Below, in pieces: positions 37,320 to 45,816 of a stretch of DNA of 64,000 bases; positions within the stretch are counted from its first letter, which is position 1; each line of letters opens with the position of its first letter. Source of the stretch: Varibaculum prostatecancerukia. GTDB taxonomy: Bacteria; Actinomycetota; Actinomycetes; Actinomycetales; Actinomycetaceae. The notes under the pieces are model-generated. The model was not told the origin of the DNA. It did no database searches and worked only from the letters and a program-made list of their open reading frames with translations. Position numbers and translations under genes: made by a program. The stretch lies in contig NZ_OW968402.1 in assembly GCF_943169825.2 (NCBI RefSeq), forward strand, positions 2,147,691 through 2,211,690, in the 5' to 3' direction.

Positions 37320-38234
37320 CTAAGGGGTAGGAGGGGAAGATTTTCGAGGACGCATCCCGGCGCGGGCAACCTCAAAAATAAAAATCCAGCAGGCGCCCCC
37401 TAAGGCAAGGACGGTTCCGGTCGCCAGCGAAAGGGCGAGGGGGTGACGAGATTTAGCGAGGTGGCTGAGATCCATAGTGGCCGTCCCGACCGTGAAATAG
37501 TTGCCTCCTCGCGCTAACTGGTAGTAGCAGTAGGCAACCAGCACTACCCCTACCAGCGCCATGATCGCCGCCAGAAAAGTGAAGATGCGCCCTCGTCGCA
37601 AAGCTCGCCGTCCGCGCTCTCCGCCCAGCTCTAAGGGAGAAAGCAGTAGGGCGAACACCGAAACTACGCAGATGGCGGCAAATACATCAGAAGGACGATG
37701 CCAGCGCGCCACAATCACCGCTAAGGCCACCATCCACAGCACCAATGCCGAAAGATAGGTGGCCACTTCCCGCCAGCGATCGGCGGCTACCATCACCAGC
37801 GCAACCGCCGCTGCCCCTGCCGTAGTGGTGTGACCGGAGGGGAAAGAGTTGGTCATATAGTAGGTGATTCCCAGCGCGGGACGGACAAGCACCAAATGCT
37901 TTAACACCTGGGTGGTGACGGTGGCCGCCAGCACCATCACCAGCATTCGAGCGCCGAGGGCGAAACGCCGGCGCACCAACGCCACGATTACTGCCGCCGC
38001 GATTAGGGGCACCAAAATAAATAGGTACCATTCTCGCAGCAGCACTTGATCCCAGGGCGCAAAGGAATGGTTGAGGTCAGACAGAGCGAACATGGCAAGA
38101 GTATCGGTTGCTTGTCCGGCGCGGGTGCGCACAAAAAGCAGGTAGCAGGCCACCAGCAGTAACGCGGCGAGGAGGGCAGCCGAAAAACGGCGCACGTAAC
38201 CGGCGGTTAGACTACTTCTCACCCCGCTGCTCAT
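37320..38234 (-). CDS. PAP2-family membrane phosphatase
   Basis: A 304-residue integral membrane protein of the phosphatidic acid phosphatase type 2 family. The three motifs are KHLVLVRP, FPSGHTT and ARWHRPSDV, set between hydrophobic segments. Likely substrates are lipid phosphates or undecaprenyl diphosphate; the sequence does not decide. The first motif is one residue shorter than the textbook KX6RP and the third is compressed, as in some actinobacterial members. The ATG has AAGG upstream. Confidence 0.85.
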   Translation of the reverse strand: MSSGVRSSLTAGYVRRFSAALLAALLLVACYLLFVRTRAGQATDTLAMFALSDLNHSFAPWDQVLLREWYLFILVPLIAAAVIVALVRRRFALGARMLVMVLAATVTTQVLKHLVLVRPALGITYYMTNSFPSGHTTTAGAAAVALVMVAADRWREVATYLSALVLWMVALAVIVARWHRPSDVFAAICVVSVFALLLSPLELGGERGRRALRRGRIFTFLAAIMALVGVVLVAYCYYQLARGGNYFTVGTATMDLSHLAKSRHPLALSLATGTVLALGGACWIFIFEVARAGMRPRKSSPPTP

Positions 38235-38333
38235 GCTTTAACCTTATTTTGTCACCCCTTTGGTTTCCACAACCACTGGGTATTTTGGCGCGAGTGTTAG
38301 CAATAACTATTTTCGCTGGGAAAGGAGCAGCTG

Positions 38334-40802
38334 GTGAGGTTGCAGAATCTGCTGGCAAGTTTGCGTGCCTTCGGCACCGATCAGTTGCTTTACGAAAAAG
38401 TGCTTCCGGCGCGCCGCGCTAGTTTTGCCCCTTGGCCCGATTGGGTGGGAGAAGAATTACGGGCAGGACTTAGCGCCGGCGGTATAGACCGGCTATGGGA
38501 ACATCAAGCTAGCTGCGCCAATGCTCTTTATAGAGGCCAGGATGTGATTCTTACTTCCGGAACCGGTTCCGGGAAATCTTTGGCTGCTTGGCTGAGTTTT
38601 CTTGCCCGGCGGGCTCAGGAAAAAGGTGCTGATACTTACCTGGAAGGAGCGCGACCCACTGTCCTGTATCTGGCCCCCACCAAGGCTCTGGCTCGCGACC
38701 AGGCGGCGGCTTTGCACCGTTGGTCTGGACTCGCCGGACTTGATTTGCAGGTTGCGCCGGTAGATGGCGATAGCCCCGGGGAGGTTAAGAAGTGGGCGCG
38801 GGCGGGTGCTGACATCGTGCTGACCAACCCAGATTTTTTGCATTTTGCTATTTTGCGCGGTCACGAACTTTGGCGACCGTTTCTGCGCGGTCTTTCGCTG
38901 GTAGTTATTGATGAGGCGCACTATTACCGGGGGGTCTTGGGAGCTAATGTGGCCTTGGTTTTGCGCCGTCTGCGCCGGCTTGCCGACCACTATCATGCCC
39001 AGCCGGTCTTTGCCCTACTTTCTGCCACTACTGCTAATCCCGCAGCTCACGCCGCTAATCTTTTGGGACAAGGGCGAAACCTTAAAGTTATCGACCAAGA
39101 CACTTCCGGGAGCGGGGCGCATACAGTATTGATCTGGCGCCCGCCGGTAATCGATGCCAGCGATCCCGCCAGTTGGGATAGCCAAAATCTGGGGGAAGAA
39201 AGCGACCCCTTATTAGGGCAGGCAAAAGATTTCGCGGTAACAAATCCCCAGCTGAGCGGGGGTGATGACACCGATAACCCCGAAGGTAAACATGATGAGG
39301 GATCGCGCTATCCCGCCATTTGGGAGGGCGGTCGCCTGCTGGCACAGCTAGTAAATAACGGCGGGCGCCTGCTGACCTTTGCGCCCTCTCGGCAAGGGGT
39401 GGAAACTATCGCCCAGGTCGCCCGGGATCAGCTAAGTACCCGCAATCCCGCGTTAATGTCTCGGGTGGCCGCCTATCGTGGTGGTTACCTGCCAGAGGAA
39501 CGCCGCCAGTTAGAAAAAGACTTGCGAGAGGGCATCTTGCAAGGTCTTTCGGCAACTTCCGCCCTAGAACTGGGAATCGATATTTCCGGGCTGGACGCCA
39601 CCATTACCTGTTCGTGGCCGGGAACTCGCGCCAGTTTCTGGCAGCAAGTAGGTCGCTCCGGGCGCGCGGGGCAAGACGGAATCGGTATCTTAGTGGTTTC
39701 CGATAATCCTTTAGATGATTTCCTGGCGAACCATCCAGAAGAGATTTTTCGCCCGGTGGAAGCAATAGTTTTCGATACCGAAAACCCGTTTGTATTGGCT
39801 CCCCAACTGCTGTGTGCTGCCGCCGAACTTCCCTTGAACAGTGAAGATGTTTCTTTATTTGGGGAAGAGAGCGCCCAGATCATGTCGGAACTTCACCAAC
39901 AGGGTTTGCTGGTAGAAAGACCGGCGGGACTTTGTTTCGATATCACCAAACCTTTTTCACCCTGGGAAGCGGTGAAAATTAGGGGCGATCTAGGTCAGGT
40001 ACAGATTATTGAAGCCGAAAGTGCGCAGGTAGTGGGGACTGTTGATAGTTCTCGCGCCGATAGCGTGCTGCACCCGGATGCTATTTATGTGCATCAAGGC
40101 CGCGTCTGGCAGGTTTCGGCTCGAGATGAGGACACCGCCCAGGTAGTTCCGGGCCCCAAAATGCTACGCACCCGCCCAAACACTGACACCAGTATTTCAA
40201 TTTTGTCTGAGGAAGCACCCCCGGTTACCCCTTTGCAGGGAGTCAGTTGGCATTACGGCAGGATCGAAGTGCAAACCACGGTTACTTCTTTTGATTTATT
40301 GCGTCTGCCCGGTCATGTTTATCAAGCTACTTTCCAGTTGGATTGCCCCACCCGCACTCTGCAAACTACCGGCACCTGGTTCACGCTAGATGAATCGATA
40401 GTTAAGCACTTACAGCTAAACGAAGAACAGCTGCTGGGAGGGGGCTTGCACGCAGCCGAACATGCCCTGATCGGACTGCTTCCCCTGGTAGCCACCTGCG
40501 ACCGCTGGGATCTGGGAGGACTATCTTTGACTCAGCATCTACAAACCGGGCTACCCACGGTGTTCATCTATGACGGAACCGCCGGCGGAGCTGGTTTTTC
40601 GCGGCATGGTTTCCGCGAGTTGCCCACCTGGCTGGATTTAACCTACCGGCAAGTGAATGAGTGCCCCTGTAAAGAGGGTTGCCCCCGCTGCATTCACTCC
40701 CCCAAATGCGGGAATGGAAACGAAATGCTTTCAAAATCCGCGGGACGCGATCTTTTGGAATTTTTGTTGGACACCTTTAAGGGCAGAAAAACTACTGGTT
40801 AG
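38334..40802 (+). CDS. DEAD/DEAH helicase with DUF1998 domain (MrfA/YprA-like)
   Basis: An 822-residue superfamily 2 helicase. Motif I is TSGTGSGKSLAAWL, Ia is APTKALARDQ, II is VVIDEAHYYRG, III is ALLSATT and VI is QVGRSGRAGQ. The C-terminal DUF1998 region carries a Cys cluster (CPCKEGCPRCIHSPKCG). B. subtilis MrfA, of the same build, takes part in mitomycin-damage repair, so a repair role is likely. In many actinobacteria this helicase lies beside Tad pilus genes, and the three genes that follow in convergent orientation fit this. The start is GTG with AAAGGAG upstream. Confidence 0.9.
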   Translation: MRLQNLLASLRAFGTDQLLYEKVLPARRASFAPWPDWVGEELRAGLSAGGIDRLWEHQASCANALYRGQDVILTSGTGSGKSLAAWLSFLARRAQEKGADTYLEGARPTVLYLAPTKALARDQAAALHRWSGLAGLDLQVAPVDGDSPGEVKKWARAGADIVLTNPDFLHFAILRGHELWRPFLRGLSLVVIDEAHYYRGVLGANVALVLRRLRRLADHYHAQPVFALLSATTANPAAHAANLLGQGRNLKVIDQDTSGSGAHTVLIWRPPVIDASDPASWDSQNLGEESDPLLGQAKDFAVTNPQLSGGDDTDNPEGKHDEGSRYPAIWEGGRLLAQLVNNGGRLLTFAPSRQGVETIAQVARDQLSTRNPALMSRVAAYRGGYLPEERRQLEKDLREGILQGLSATSALELGIDISGLDATITCSWPGTRASFWQQVGRSGRAGQDGIGILVVSDNPLDDFLANHPEEIFRPVEAIVFDTENPFVLAPQLLCAAAELPLNSEDVSLFGEESAQIMSELHQQGLLVERPAGLCFDITKPFSPWEAVKIRGDLGQVQIIEAESAQVVGTVDSSRADSVLHPDAIYVHQGRVWQVSARDEDTAQVVPGPKMLRTRPNTDTSISILSEEAPPVTPLQGVSWHYGRIEVQTTVTSFDLLRLPGHVYQATFQLDCPTRTLQTTGTWFTLDESIVKHLQLNEEQLLGGGLHAAEHALIGLLPLVATCDRWDLGGLSLTQHLQTGLPTVFIYDGTAGGAGFSRHGFRELPTWLDLTYRQVNECPCKEGCPRCIHSPKCGNGNEMLSKSAGRDLLEFLLDTFKGRKTTG

Positions 40803-40806
40803 AACC

Positions 40807-41187
40807 CTAACGCTCACTGAGGCTGGGGCCGGCTCGCGAATGCGCCTTTGCCCACCAATTAGCGGGCCCTTTCACGTTGACCTCCACTCTCACGTCAGAA
40901 ACATGCAAGCTACAGGCAGCTAAAGAAACCTGGTTTTCGCGAGCCACTTGCTCAGCTACGGCACACGGAGTGCCTTGCCCCCCGTAAAAGTAGGTTTGGG
41001 CAGCGGCTAAAGCCGCGAAATCGGCTCCAGTTTGCGCCCGTGCCTTCGCGGCTAAAACCCCACCTAACAGTGCGACCCCCACCGCTAGCGCCGCCAATAG
41101 GCAGATGAATCCCACCGCCCAAATCGTGGCTGAGCCTTCCTCGGCCTCGGCGAATCCTGGTTTTCTGAATCCCCGCCAAAGATTCAC
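40807..41187 (-). CDS. TadE-like protein of the helicase/secretion neighbourhood
   Basis: A 126-residue protein (Rv3654c-like). After a short basic N-terminus, EGSATIWAVGFICLLAALA forms the pilin-like hydrophobic helix, followed by ARAQTGADFAALAAAQ, a typical feature of this group, and a small domain with two Cys. It is probably a minor pseudopilin of a Tad-type system. Its GTG overlaps the upstream tadE-like stop by 4 nt, and its own stop lies 4 nt from the convergent helicase stop. Confidence 0.82.
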   Translation of the reverse strand: MNLWRGFRKPGFAEAEEGSATIWAVGFICLLAALAVGVALLGGVLAAKARAQTGADFAALAAAQTYFYGGQGTPCAVAEQVARENQVSLAACSLHVSDVRVEVNVKGPANWWAKAHSRAGPSLSER

Positions 41188-41582
41188 CGCTCTATCCCCA
41201 TCATTAGCTCTGTTTCTTTGAGGGCGCTGGCGCGGCAGGTAACCGCCGGCAATACTGGTCCCGCCAGTTTTTTAGTGGCGGTGGCTTTAACCCACTGCCC
41301 GCTGCGGTCTACCTTCACCGCGATTGCTCCCCTGCCTTGCCAAGGCGCACCAATACTTGCCCCGCGCGCTGCTACCCGTGCCACGTCACAGACTTGCACT
41401 TTCGCTGCTCCGGCCGCGCCGGCACCCAAACCCAAAGCTGCCACCGCCACGAGAGCGGGCAGGGTTAGGGCGGTCTCGACGGTGGCGTAGCCCCCCTGAC
41501 TTTCCCGCCGCATTTGCCACAGTCGACGCAGCCACTGCCAAAACTGCGCCGACTGCGGATGTTCCCCGAATATTTTTTTCAC
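41184..41582 (-). CDS. TadE-family pilus assembly protein
   Basis: A 132-residue protein with GGYATVETALTLPALVAVAA, the TadE/TadF-type hydrophobic N-terminal helix including the conserved Glu. The remaining part has two Cys (QVCDVARVAARGAS, VTCRASALKE). It is probably a minor component of Tad (Flp) pili. The start is GTG at 41580-41582, 1 nt after the stop of the DUF4244 gene. Confidence 0.82.
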   Translation of the reverse strand: MKKIFGEHPQSAQFWQWLRRLWQMRRESQGGYATVETALTLPALVAVAALGLGAGAAGAAKVQVCDVARVAARGASIGAPWQGRGAIAVKVDRSGQWVKATATKKLAGPVLPAVTCRASALKETELMMGIER

Positions 41583-41583
41583 T

Positions 41584-41796
41584 TTAAATCGAGAGCGCCT
41601 GTTGAATAATTGCAGTTAAAGCGCTTTTTATCCCCCCTCCCTTAATGACTGCCATCAATAAACCGGCAAATGCGGCCGCCGCTAAAGTTCCGATCGCATA
41701 TTCGGCGGTAGTCATTCCGTCCTCCTCGGTTTTTAGCCGCGTAATCGCCTGCCGAGTCTGTGCCCAAACCAGTGCGCGCAACGCCAAATTTTTCAT
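41584..41796 (-). CDS. DUF4244 small pilin-like protein
   Basis: A 70-residue protein. EEDGMTTAEYAIGTLAAAAFAGLLM is a Flp-pilin-like segment with the conserved Glu-Tyr after the cleavage region. It is probably the major pilin of the locus. ATG 41796 is chosen because GGGAAGGG lies directly upstream; the frame extends to 41850. No prepilin peptidase or TadA/B/C gene is in the window. Confidence 0.82.
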   Translation of the reverse strand: MKNLALRALVWAQTRQAITRLKTEEDGMTTAEYAIGTLAAAAFAGLLMAVIKGGGIKSALTAIIQQALSI

Positions 41797-41933
41797 CCCT
41801 TCCCCTTTCCTGACCCCCAGACCCACTTCAGCCTGCGGTGATACCAGCATTCCGCGCGAGATCCCACTCCGGCAATGTCCGCATAAATCCCTGTGTAAAG
41901 ACCGCGATTATCACCTCCTGGGGACTTGTAGGC

Positions 41934-41939
41934 GATAAT
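41934..41939 (+). promoter_or_regulatory. Candidate hemL -10, leaderless start
   Basis: GATAAT ends 6 nt before the hemL ATG and no ribosome site is visible. Transcription would begin at or next to the ATG, a common arrangement in actinobacteria. The -35 is weak. Confidence 0.4.
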
Positions 41940-41945
41940 GGGCGC

Positions 41946-43364
41946 ATGAGTGAGCAAGTAACCCAATCTGATAAAGAACTATTCGCCCAGGCAAGAAAAG
42001 CGATTCCCGGAGGAGTTAACTCTCCGGTGCGCGCCTATGGATCCGTGGGCGGAACTCCCCACTTTATTAAAGAGGCTTTCGGCGCCTATGTACGCGATGA
42101 AGAAGACAACACTTTCGTGGATTTGGTTTGTTCCTGGGGACCGGCACTACTGGGACATTCCTGCCCCCAGGTGGTGCGCGCAGTTCAAGAAACCGCCATC
42201 AAAGGCCTGTCTTTTGGTGCCCCTACAGTGAGTGAAACTAAACTGGCGCAGGCGATTACCGCCCGGATGCCTTCTTGCGAACAGGTGCGCATGGTTTCTA
42301 CCGGCACCGAAGCCACTATGACCGCGATTCGCTTGGCGCGGGGAGTAACCGGACGTGACCTAATCATCAAGTTTGCCGGCTGCTATCACGGTCACTCCGA
42401 TGGACTGTTAGCCGCCGCTGGTTCCGGAGTCGCCACCCAGGGGCTGCCTGGTTCCGCGGGGGTAACCGCCGCGGTGGCCGCGGAAACCATCGTGCTCCCC
42501 TATAACGACTTTGACGCCCTCACCGAAACCTTCGAGCGCAAAGGGGAACAAATCGCGGCAGTCATTTGCGAATCCTGCCCCGCCAATATGGGAGTCGTAC
42601 CCCCACTGCCCGGTTTTAACCAGCACATTCGCGCGCTCACCAGTAAGTATGGGGCGTTGATGATTACCGACGAAGTGCTGACCGGTTTCCGGGTAGGACC
42701 CTCGGGATATTGGGGGCTGCAAAATGACTATTGGATCGACCTGCCCGCAAAGCTCCCGGATTTTTCCAGCGAGGACGAGCAGGCCAGCTGGCAGGCCAGC
42801 CAGCTAGAAAAAATGGAGTTCGTTCCCGACATCTTCACTTTCGGGAAAGTAATCGGAGGAGGCATGCCGCTGGCCGCTCTGGGCGGATCCCGAGAAATTA
42901 TGGAGCAGCTTTCTCCCCTGGGTCCGGTTTACCAAGCCGGAACCCTTTCGGGTAATCCCTTAGCTACTGCTGCTGGTCTGAAAACTTTGGAGCTGGCCGA
43001 TCACACGGTCTATGCCCGCACTACTGCGGTTGCTGACGCCCTAATCGGAGCTATCGAGCACGAGGCCGAGGAAGCGGAGGTACCTCTGAAAGTTAACCGG
43101 GCAGGCAGTTTATTCTCGGTCTTCTTTGGGGAAGGCCCCGCAGAAAACGGGGTAACCAATTTCGAACAGGCAAACGCGCAAGAAACCTTCCGTTACCGGG
43201 CGTTCTTCCATGCGATGGAGGAACAAAATATCGCCCTACCGCCCTCCGGATTTGAGGCCTGGTTTGTGTCTTCCGCTCACGATGACCGGGCAGTAGGACG
43301 GATCTTGGAGGCGCTCCCCTCTGCGATGCGCGCCGCCGCCGAGGCTGAGGCTGATGATAGTTAA
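41946..43364 (+). CDS. hemL: Glutamate-1-semialdehyde 2,1-aminomutase
   Basis: A PLP enzyme that forms 5-aminolevulinate from glutamate-1-semialdehyde in the C5 route of tetrapyrrole synthesis. Family features are ARKAIPGGVNSPVRAYGSVG at the N-terminus, YHGHSDGLLAAAGSG, ITDEVLTGFRVGP and the PLP lysine K301 in FTFGKVIGGGMPL. At 472 residues it is longer than the usual about 430, owing to an acidic insertion before the PLP lysine (about residues 260-292). No other heme gene is nearby. ATG 41946 is chosen over the in-frame start at 41838 because homology begins there. Confidence 0.95.
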   Translation: MSEQVTQSDKELFAQARKAIPGGVNSPVRAYGSVGGTPHFIKEAFGAYVRDEEDNTFVDLVCSWGPALLGHSCPQVVRAVQETAIKGLSFGAPTVSETKLAQAITARMPSCEQVRMVSTGTEATMTAIRLARGVTGRDLIIKFAGCYHGHSDGLLAAAGSGVATQGLPGSAGVTAAVAAETIVLPYNDFDALTETFERKGEQIAAVICESCPANMGVVPPLPGFNQHIRALTSKYGALMITDEVLTGFRVGPSGYWGLQNDYWIDLPAKLPDFSSEDEQASWQASQLEKMEFVPDIFTFGKVIGGGMPLAALGGSREIMEQLSPLGPVYQAGTLSGNPLATAAGLKTLELADHTVYARTTAVADALIGAIEHEAEEAEVPLKVNRAGSLFSVFFGEGPAENGVTNFEQANAQETFRYRAFFHAMEEQNIALPPSGFEAWFVSSAHDDRAVGRILEALPSAMRAAAEAEADDS

Positions 43365-43517
43365 GTTAAAATTGTTTATTTATCGATTCTAATTGATAAC
43401 TCATTACCCCAGGGTTTTGAGTTAAATAATAAAAAACTCGATTAAAACTCTATCGTTAAACTTTAATGTTGTGATACACTATTAAGCGTATTAGTAGGTT
43501 GGGTAGGGAAGTTCCGA

Positions 43518-45068
43518 TTGACTATGGGCATTCTGCGCAAGATCAGCAGTTTTGCTGCCACTGCTTTAGTGGCAGCAGCGCCGCTGTGCATTGGCTTCTG
43601 CGCTGCTCCTTTCGCCGTTGCCGCTCCTTCCGACACACCAACCACCAGCACTTCCACTACCAACCCAGCTGGTCAGTCGCAAAATCTCAATGACTGGTCA
43701 AAAGCTAATTGCCCTGGTGGAGCCGAGTTTGTTAATGACGCTAATCAAAATACCCCGATTTATTTGGGGTACGCGAACGGGAACACCTATCTGGGCTATA
43801 CCGACGCAAAAATGAACAGCAATGCGGGAACGGGGAAGAACTTTATTGATCCCCGATCCGATGCAAAGTACCAGGAAAAGTTCGGTACCTGCGTGCGGGT
43901 AGCTGCTGATCACAGTGGGCAGGCCATTGCACACGTCTTTTACGGAACCTTATTCAAGGCAGATGAATCTGCCCTCGCTGCCTCCGGTTTTAGCAAGGAA
44001 ACTGAGACCGTTTTCCAGGTGACCAAAGTAAAATCATGGGAACCGGGAACAACGGTAGAATCACGGGCTACCGAGTCTAGTGACAACTACCAAGAAATGC
44101 CCTACTCCGTTTCCAATGGGCAATCCGATAGCGGTTTCAATAATCTTTTAACTGCTGATGAGACCTCGATTGACCTGCGCTTTAGCCAGTCTGGTTTTTA
44201 CACCATCTACCTAAAAGCCATCACTACCGACCCCAACAACCCCGATAAGTCCTACCAGGCCGAAATGGCCTACACCCTTATCGTCGGTAAAGAAGCCTCA
44301 GTTCCCAAAGATCTCCAAGATGTTGTCGATGGGAAAGACCCGGGAGGATCAGACAATCCCCCCACTCCCAATCCGGGAGAAACTACTCCTGGTACCCCTA
44401 CACCGGGACCTGGGGACGAGGGCGGAGGAACCCAACCGGGAACTGACCCCACTCCCAATCCCGGGGACATTACTCCTGATACTCCCACGCCAGGTCATAG
44501 CGATAATGGGGGGAACACCCAACCCGGAACCATTCCCACCCCAAAGCCAGAGGTAAGTCCTGACCCACGGACGCCAAATCATGGAACCGCTAACGGAAAT
44601 ACTCAGCCTGGAACTAATCCCGACCGCAAACCCGCAGTAGGATCTACTACTTCCGGGCATAACCCGGGACAAGCTTCCTCTTCCCGCCTACAAGCAAATT
44701 CGCGGCTTGTCGGCACTAACTCTGCCCGGCTCGGCGGCTCCCTAACCCGCACGCAGCTACCCCGGCCGCTGGCAGGTGCCTTCCCCACCCTTCCTGACTC
44801 GGCCAGCTCTGCAGATGCCGGGAACTCAGCGGGGAATAACGCCCACTCTGCGACGCCTAATCCGGACTCCGCCACTGCAAACGGTTCCGACTCCGGTTCC
44901 CAGGCCGATAACGAAAATTCCTTGAAGTTCCAGGCAGCTAATACTTCCACTAAACAAGCCGCCCAACAGTGGATTCGTTCCTCCTCCCTAGCGGTATTTT
45001 CGGTAGGTCTGGCAGTTGCCGGTCTTACCGGTATCGGTTTACTTGCCTACTCGCGGCTACACCCGTAG
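43518..45068 (+). CDS. Membrane-anchored surface protein with Pro/Gly/Thr repeats
   Basis: A 516-residue exported protein. A signal peptide (about 1-36, AAPFAVAAPS) is followed by a globular part (about 50-260) ending in a segment like the actinobacterial surface-anchored repeat (DLRFSQSGFYTIYLKA). Then comes a Pro/Gly/Thr linker with about three 29-residue repeats, a Ser/Asn/Ala-rich stalk and a C-terminal hydrophobic helix (about 485-508). No sortase motif is found, so anchoring is by the helix. The start could be TTG 43518 (6 nt after GGGAAG) or ATG 43524. The next gene begins directly after the stop. Confidence 0.75.
   Translation: MTMGILRKISSFAATALVAAAPLCIGFCAAPFAVAAPSDTPTTSTSTTNPAGQSQNLNDWSKANCPGGAEFVNDANQNTPIYLGYANGNTYLGYTDAKMNSNAGTGKNFIDPRSDAKYQEKFGTCVRVAADHSGQAIAHVFYGTLFKADESALAASGFSKETETVFQVTKVKSWEPGTTVESRATESSDNYQEMPYSVSNGQSDSGFNNLLTADETSIDLRFSQSGFYTIYLKAITTDPNNPDKSYQAEMAYTLIVGKEASVPKDLQDVVDGKDPGGSDNPPTPNPGETTPGTPTPGPGDEGGGTQPGTDPTPNPGDITPDTPTPGHSDNGGNTQPGTIPTPKPEVSPDPRTPNHGTANGNTQPGTNPDRKPAVGSTTSGHNPGQASSSRLQANSRLVGTNSARLGGSLTRTQLPRPLAGAFPTLPDSASSADAGNSAGNNAHSATPNPDSATANGSDSGSQADNENSLKFQAANTSTKQAAQQWIRSSSLAVFSVGLAVAGLTGIGLLAYSRLHP
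44361..44627 (+). repeat. 87-bp tandem repeats encoding Pro/Thr/Gly linker
   Basis: Two clear copies (starting at 44361 and 44448, both CCCACTCCCAATC) and a degenerate third. Each encodes about 29 residues of the type TPNPG...TPTPG...GG.TQPGT. They lie in frame in the surface-protein gene and would allow length variation. Confidence 0.65.
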
Positions 45069-45776
45069 ATGAAAAAACCTTGGCGCGCCCGTTTGCGCGA
45101 CTACCGTTTAAAACGGGAAAAAGATCAACCTCTTGATGAAGCCATCTATATGTCAGTGGTTACTGGCCGTCTCGAACCTCTGCTGCGCGCCCTCGCGATC
45201 TATCCGGTTTATAGCAGCGGGCAAGTCATACATACCGATGATTCCCAGTTTTTAGTCGCCTACTCTACCCGCCTGCGAGCAGACAATACCTCCCCTGTGA
45301 CCCCGGCGCTCTTAACTGAACATTTGGATGCCACCAGCGCAGAACCTGCCCCTTTGGGAGCAATCCTGAATCCGGGTGGAAAGTTCGAAATTACCCTGGA
45401 GGCGCATAATCTTCCACGCCTACGCGCCCTGGTTTCCAATCTTCCTTGCGAGGACGCACTTACCCCGATTGCCTCAGAATCCCTGGAAGTAACCCCGCCT
45501 ACGGAAGAACATAAGCAGCTGCTAACCCCGCTAACGCAGGAGTTTGGGGTGCCTGCCGGGCAAAGCCTGCGCGTCCTGACTGCCGAGTTTCACGGTTTTA
45601 AACCGGGGTCGTGGCCGGTAGTTTTTTTGATTGATACTGCCGGAGTACCTCAGGAGATTCCCGCCGGCCTGGGCGAGCAGCTTAACCGCGATTTTCCCCA
45701 GGTGATAGTGGTAGATCCGGCGATTGCTGATTGGCGGCGCGACCTATTTTGGCACTACCGGGAGTTGCTGGTCTAA
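45069..45776 (+). CDS. SseB-family-like cytoplasmic protein
   Basis: A 235-residue protein without a signal peptide or membrane helix. PLDEAIYMSVVTGRLEPLLR, then FLVAYSTRLRAD, then AILNPGGKFEITLEAHNLPR follow the order of the SseB N-terminal domain, and a second domain begins near LTPLTQEFGVPAGQS. SseB proteins have no firm biochemical role. The ATG follows the stop of the surface-protein gene with no gap and no ribosome site of its own, so translation is probably coupled. The family assignment is from memory of the pattern. Confidence 0.6.
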   Translation: MKKPWRARLRDYRLKREKDQPLDEAIYMSVVTGRLEPLLRALAIYPVYSSGQVIHTDDSQFLVAYSTRLRADNTSPVTPALLTEHLDATSAEPAPLGAILNPGGKFEITLEAHNLPRLRALVSNLPCEDALTPIASESLEVTPPTEEHKQLLTPLTQEFGVPAGQSLRVLTAEFHGFKPGSWPVVFLIDTAGVPQEIPAGLGEQLNRDFPQVIVVDPAIADWRRDLFWHYRELLV

Positions 45777-45816
45777 AAGCCTGTCAGCTGTCTGCCTGAC
45801 GCCAGGCAAAAGCGAG

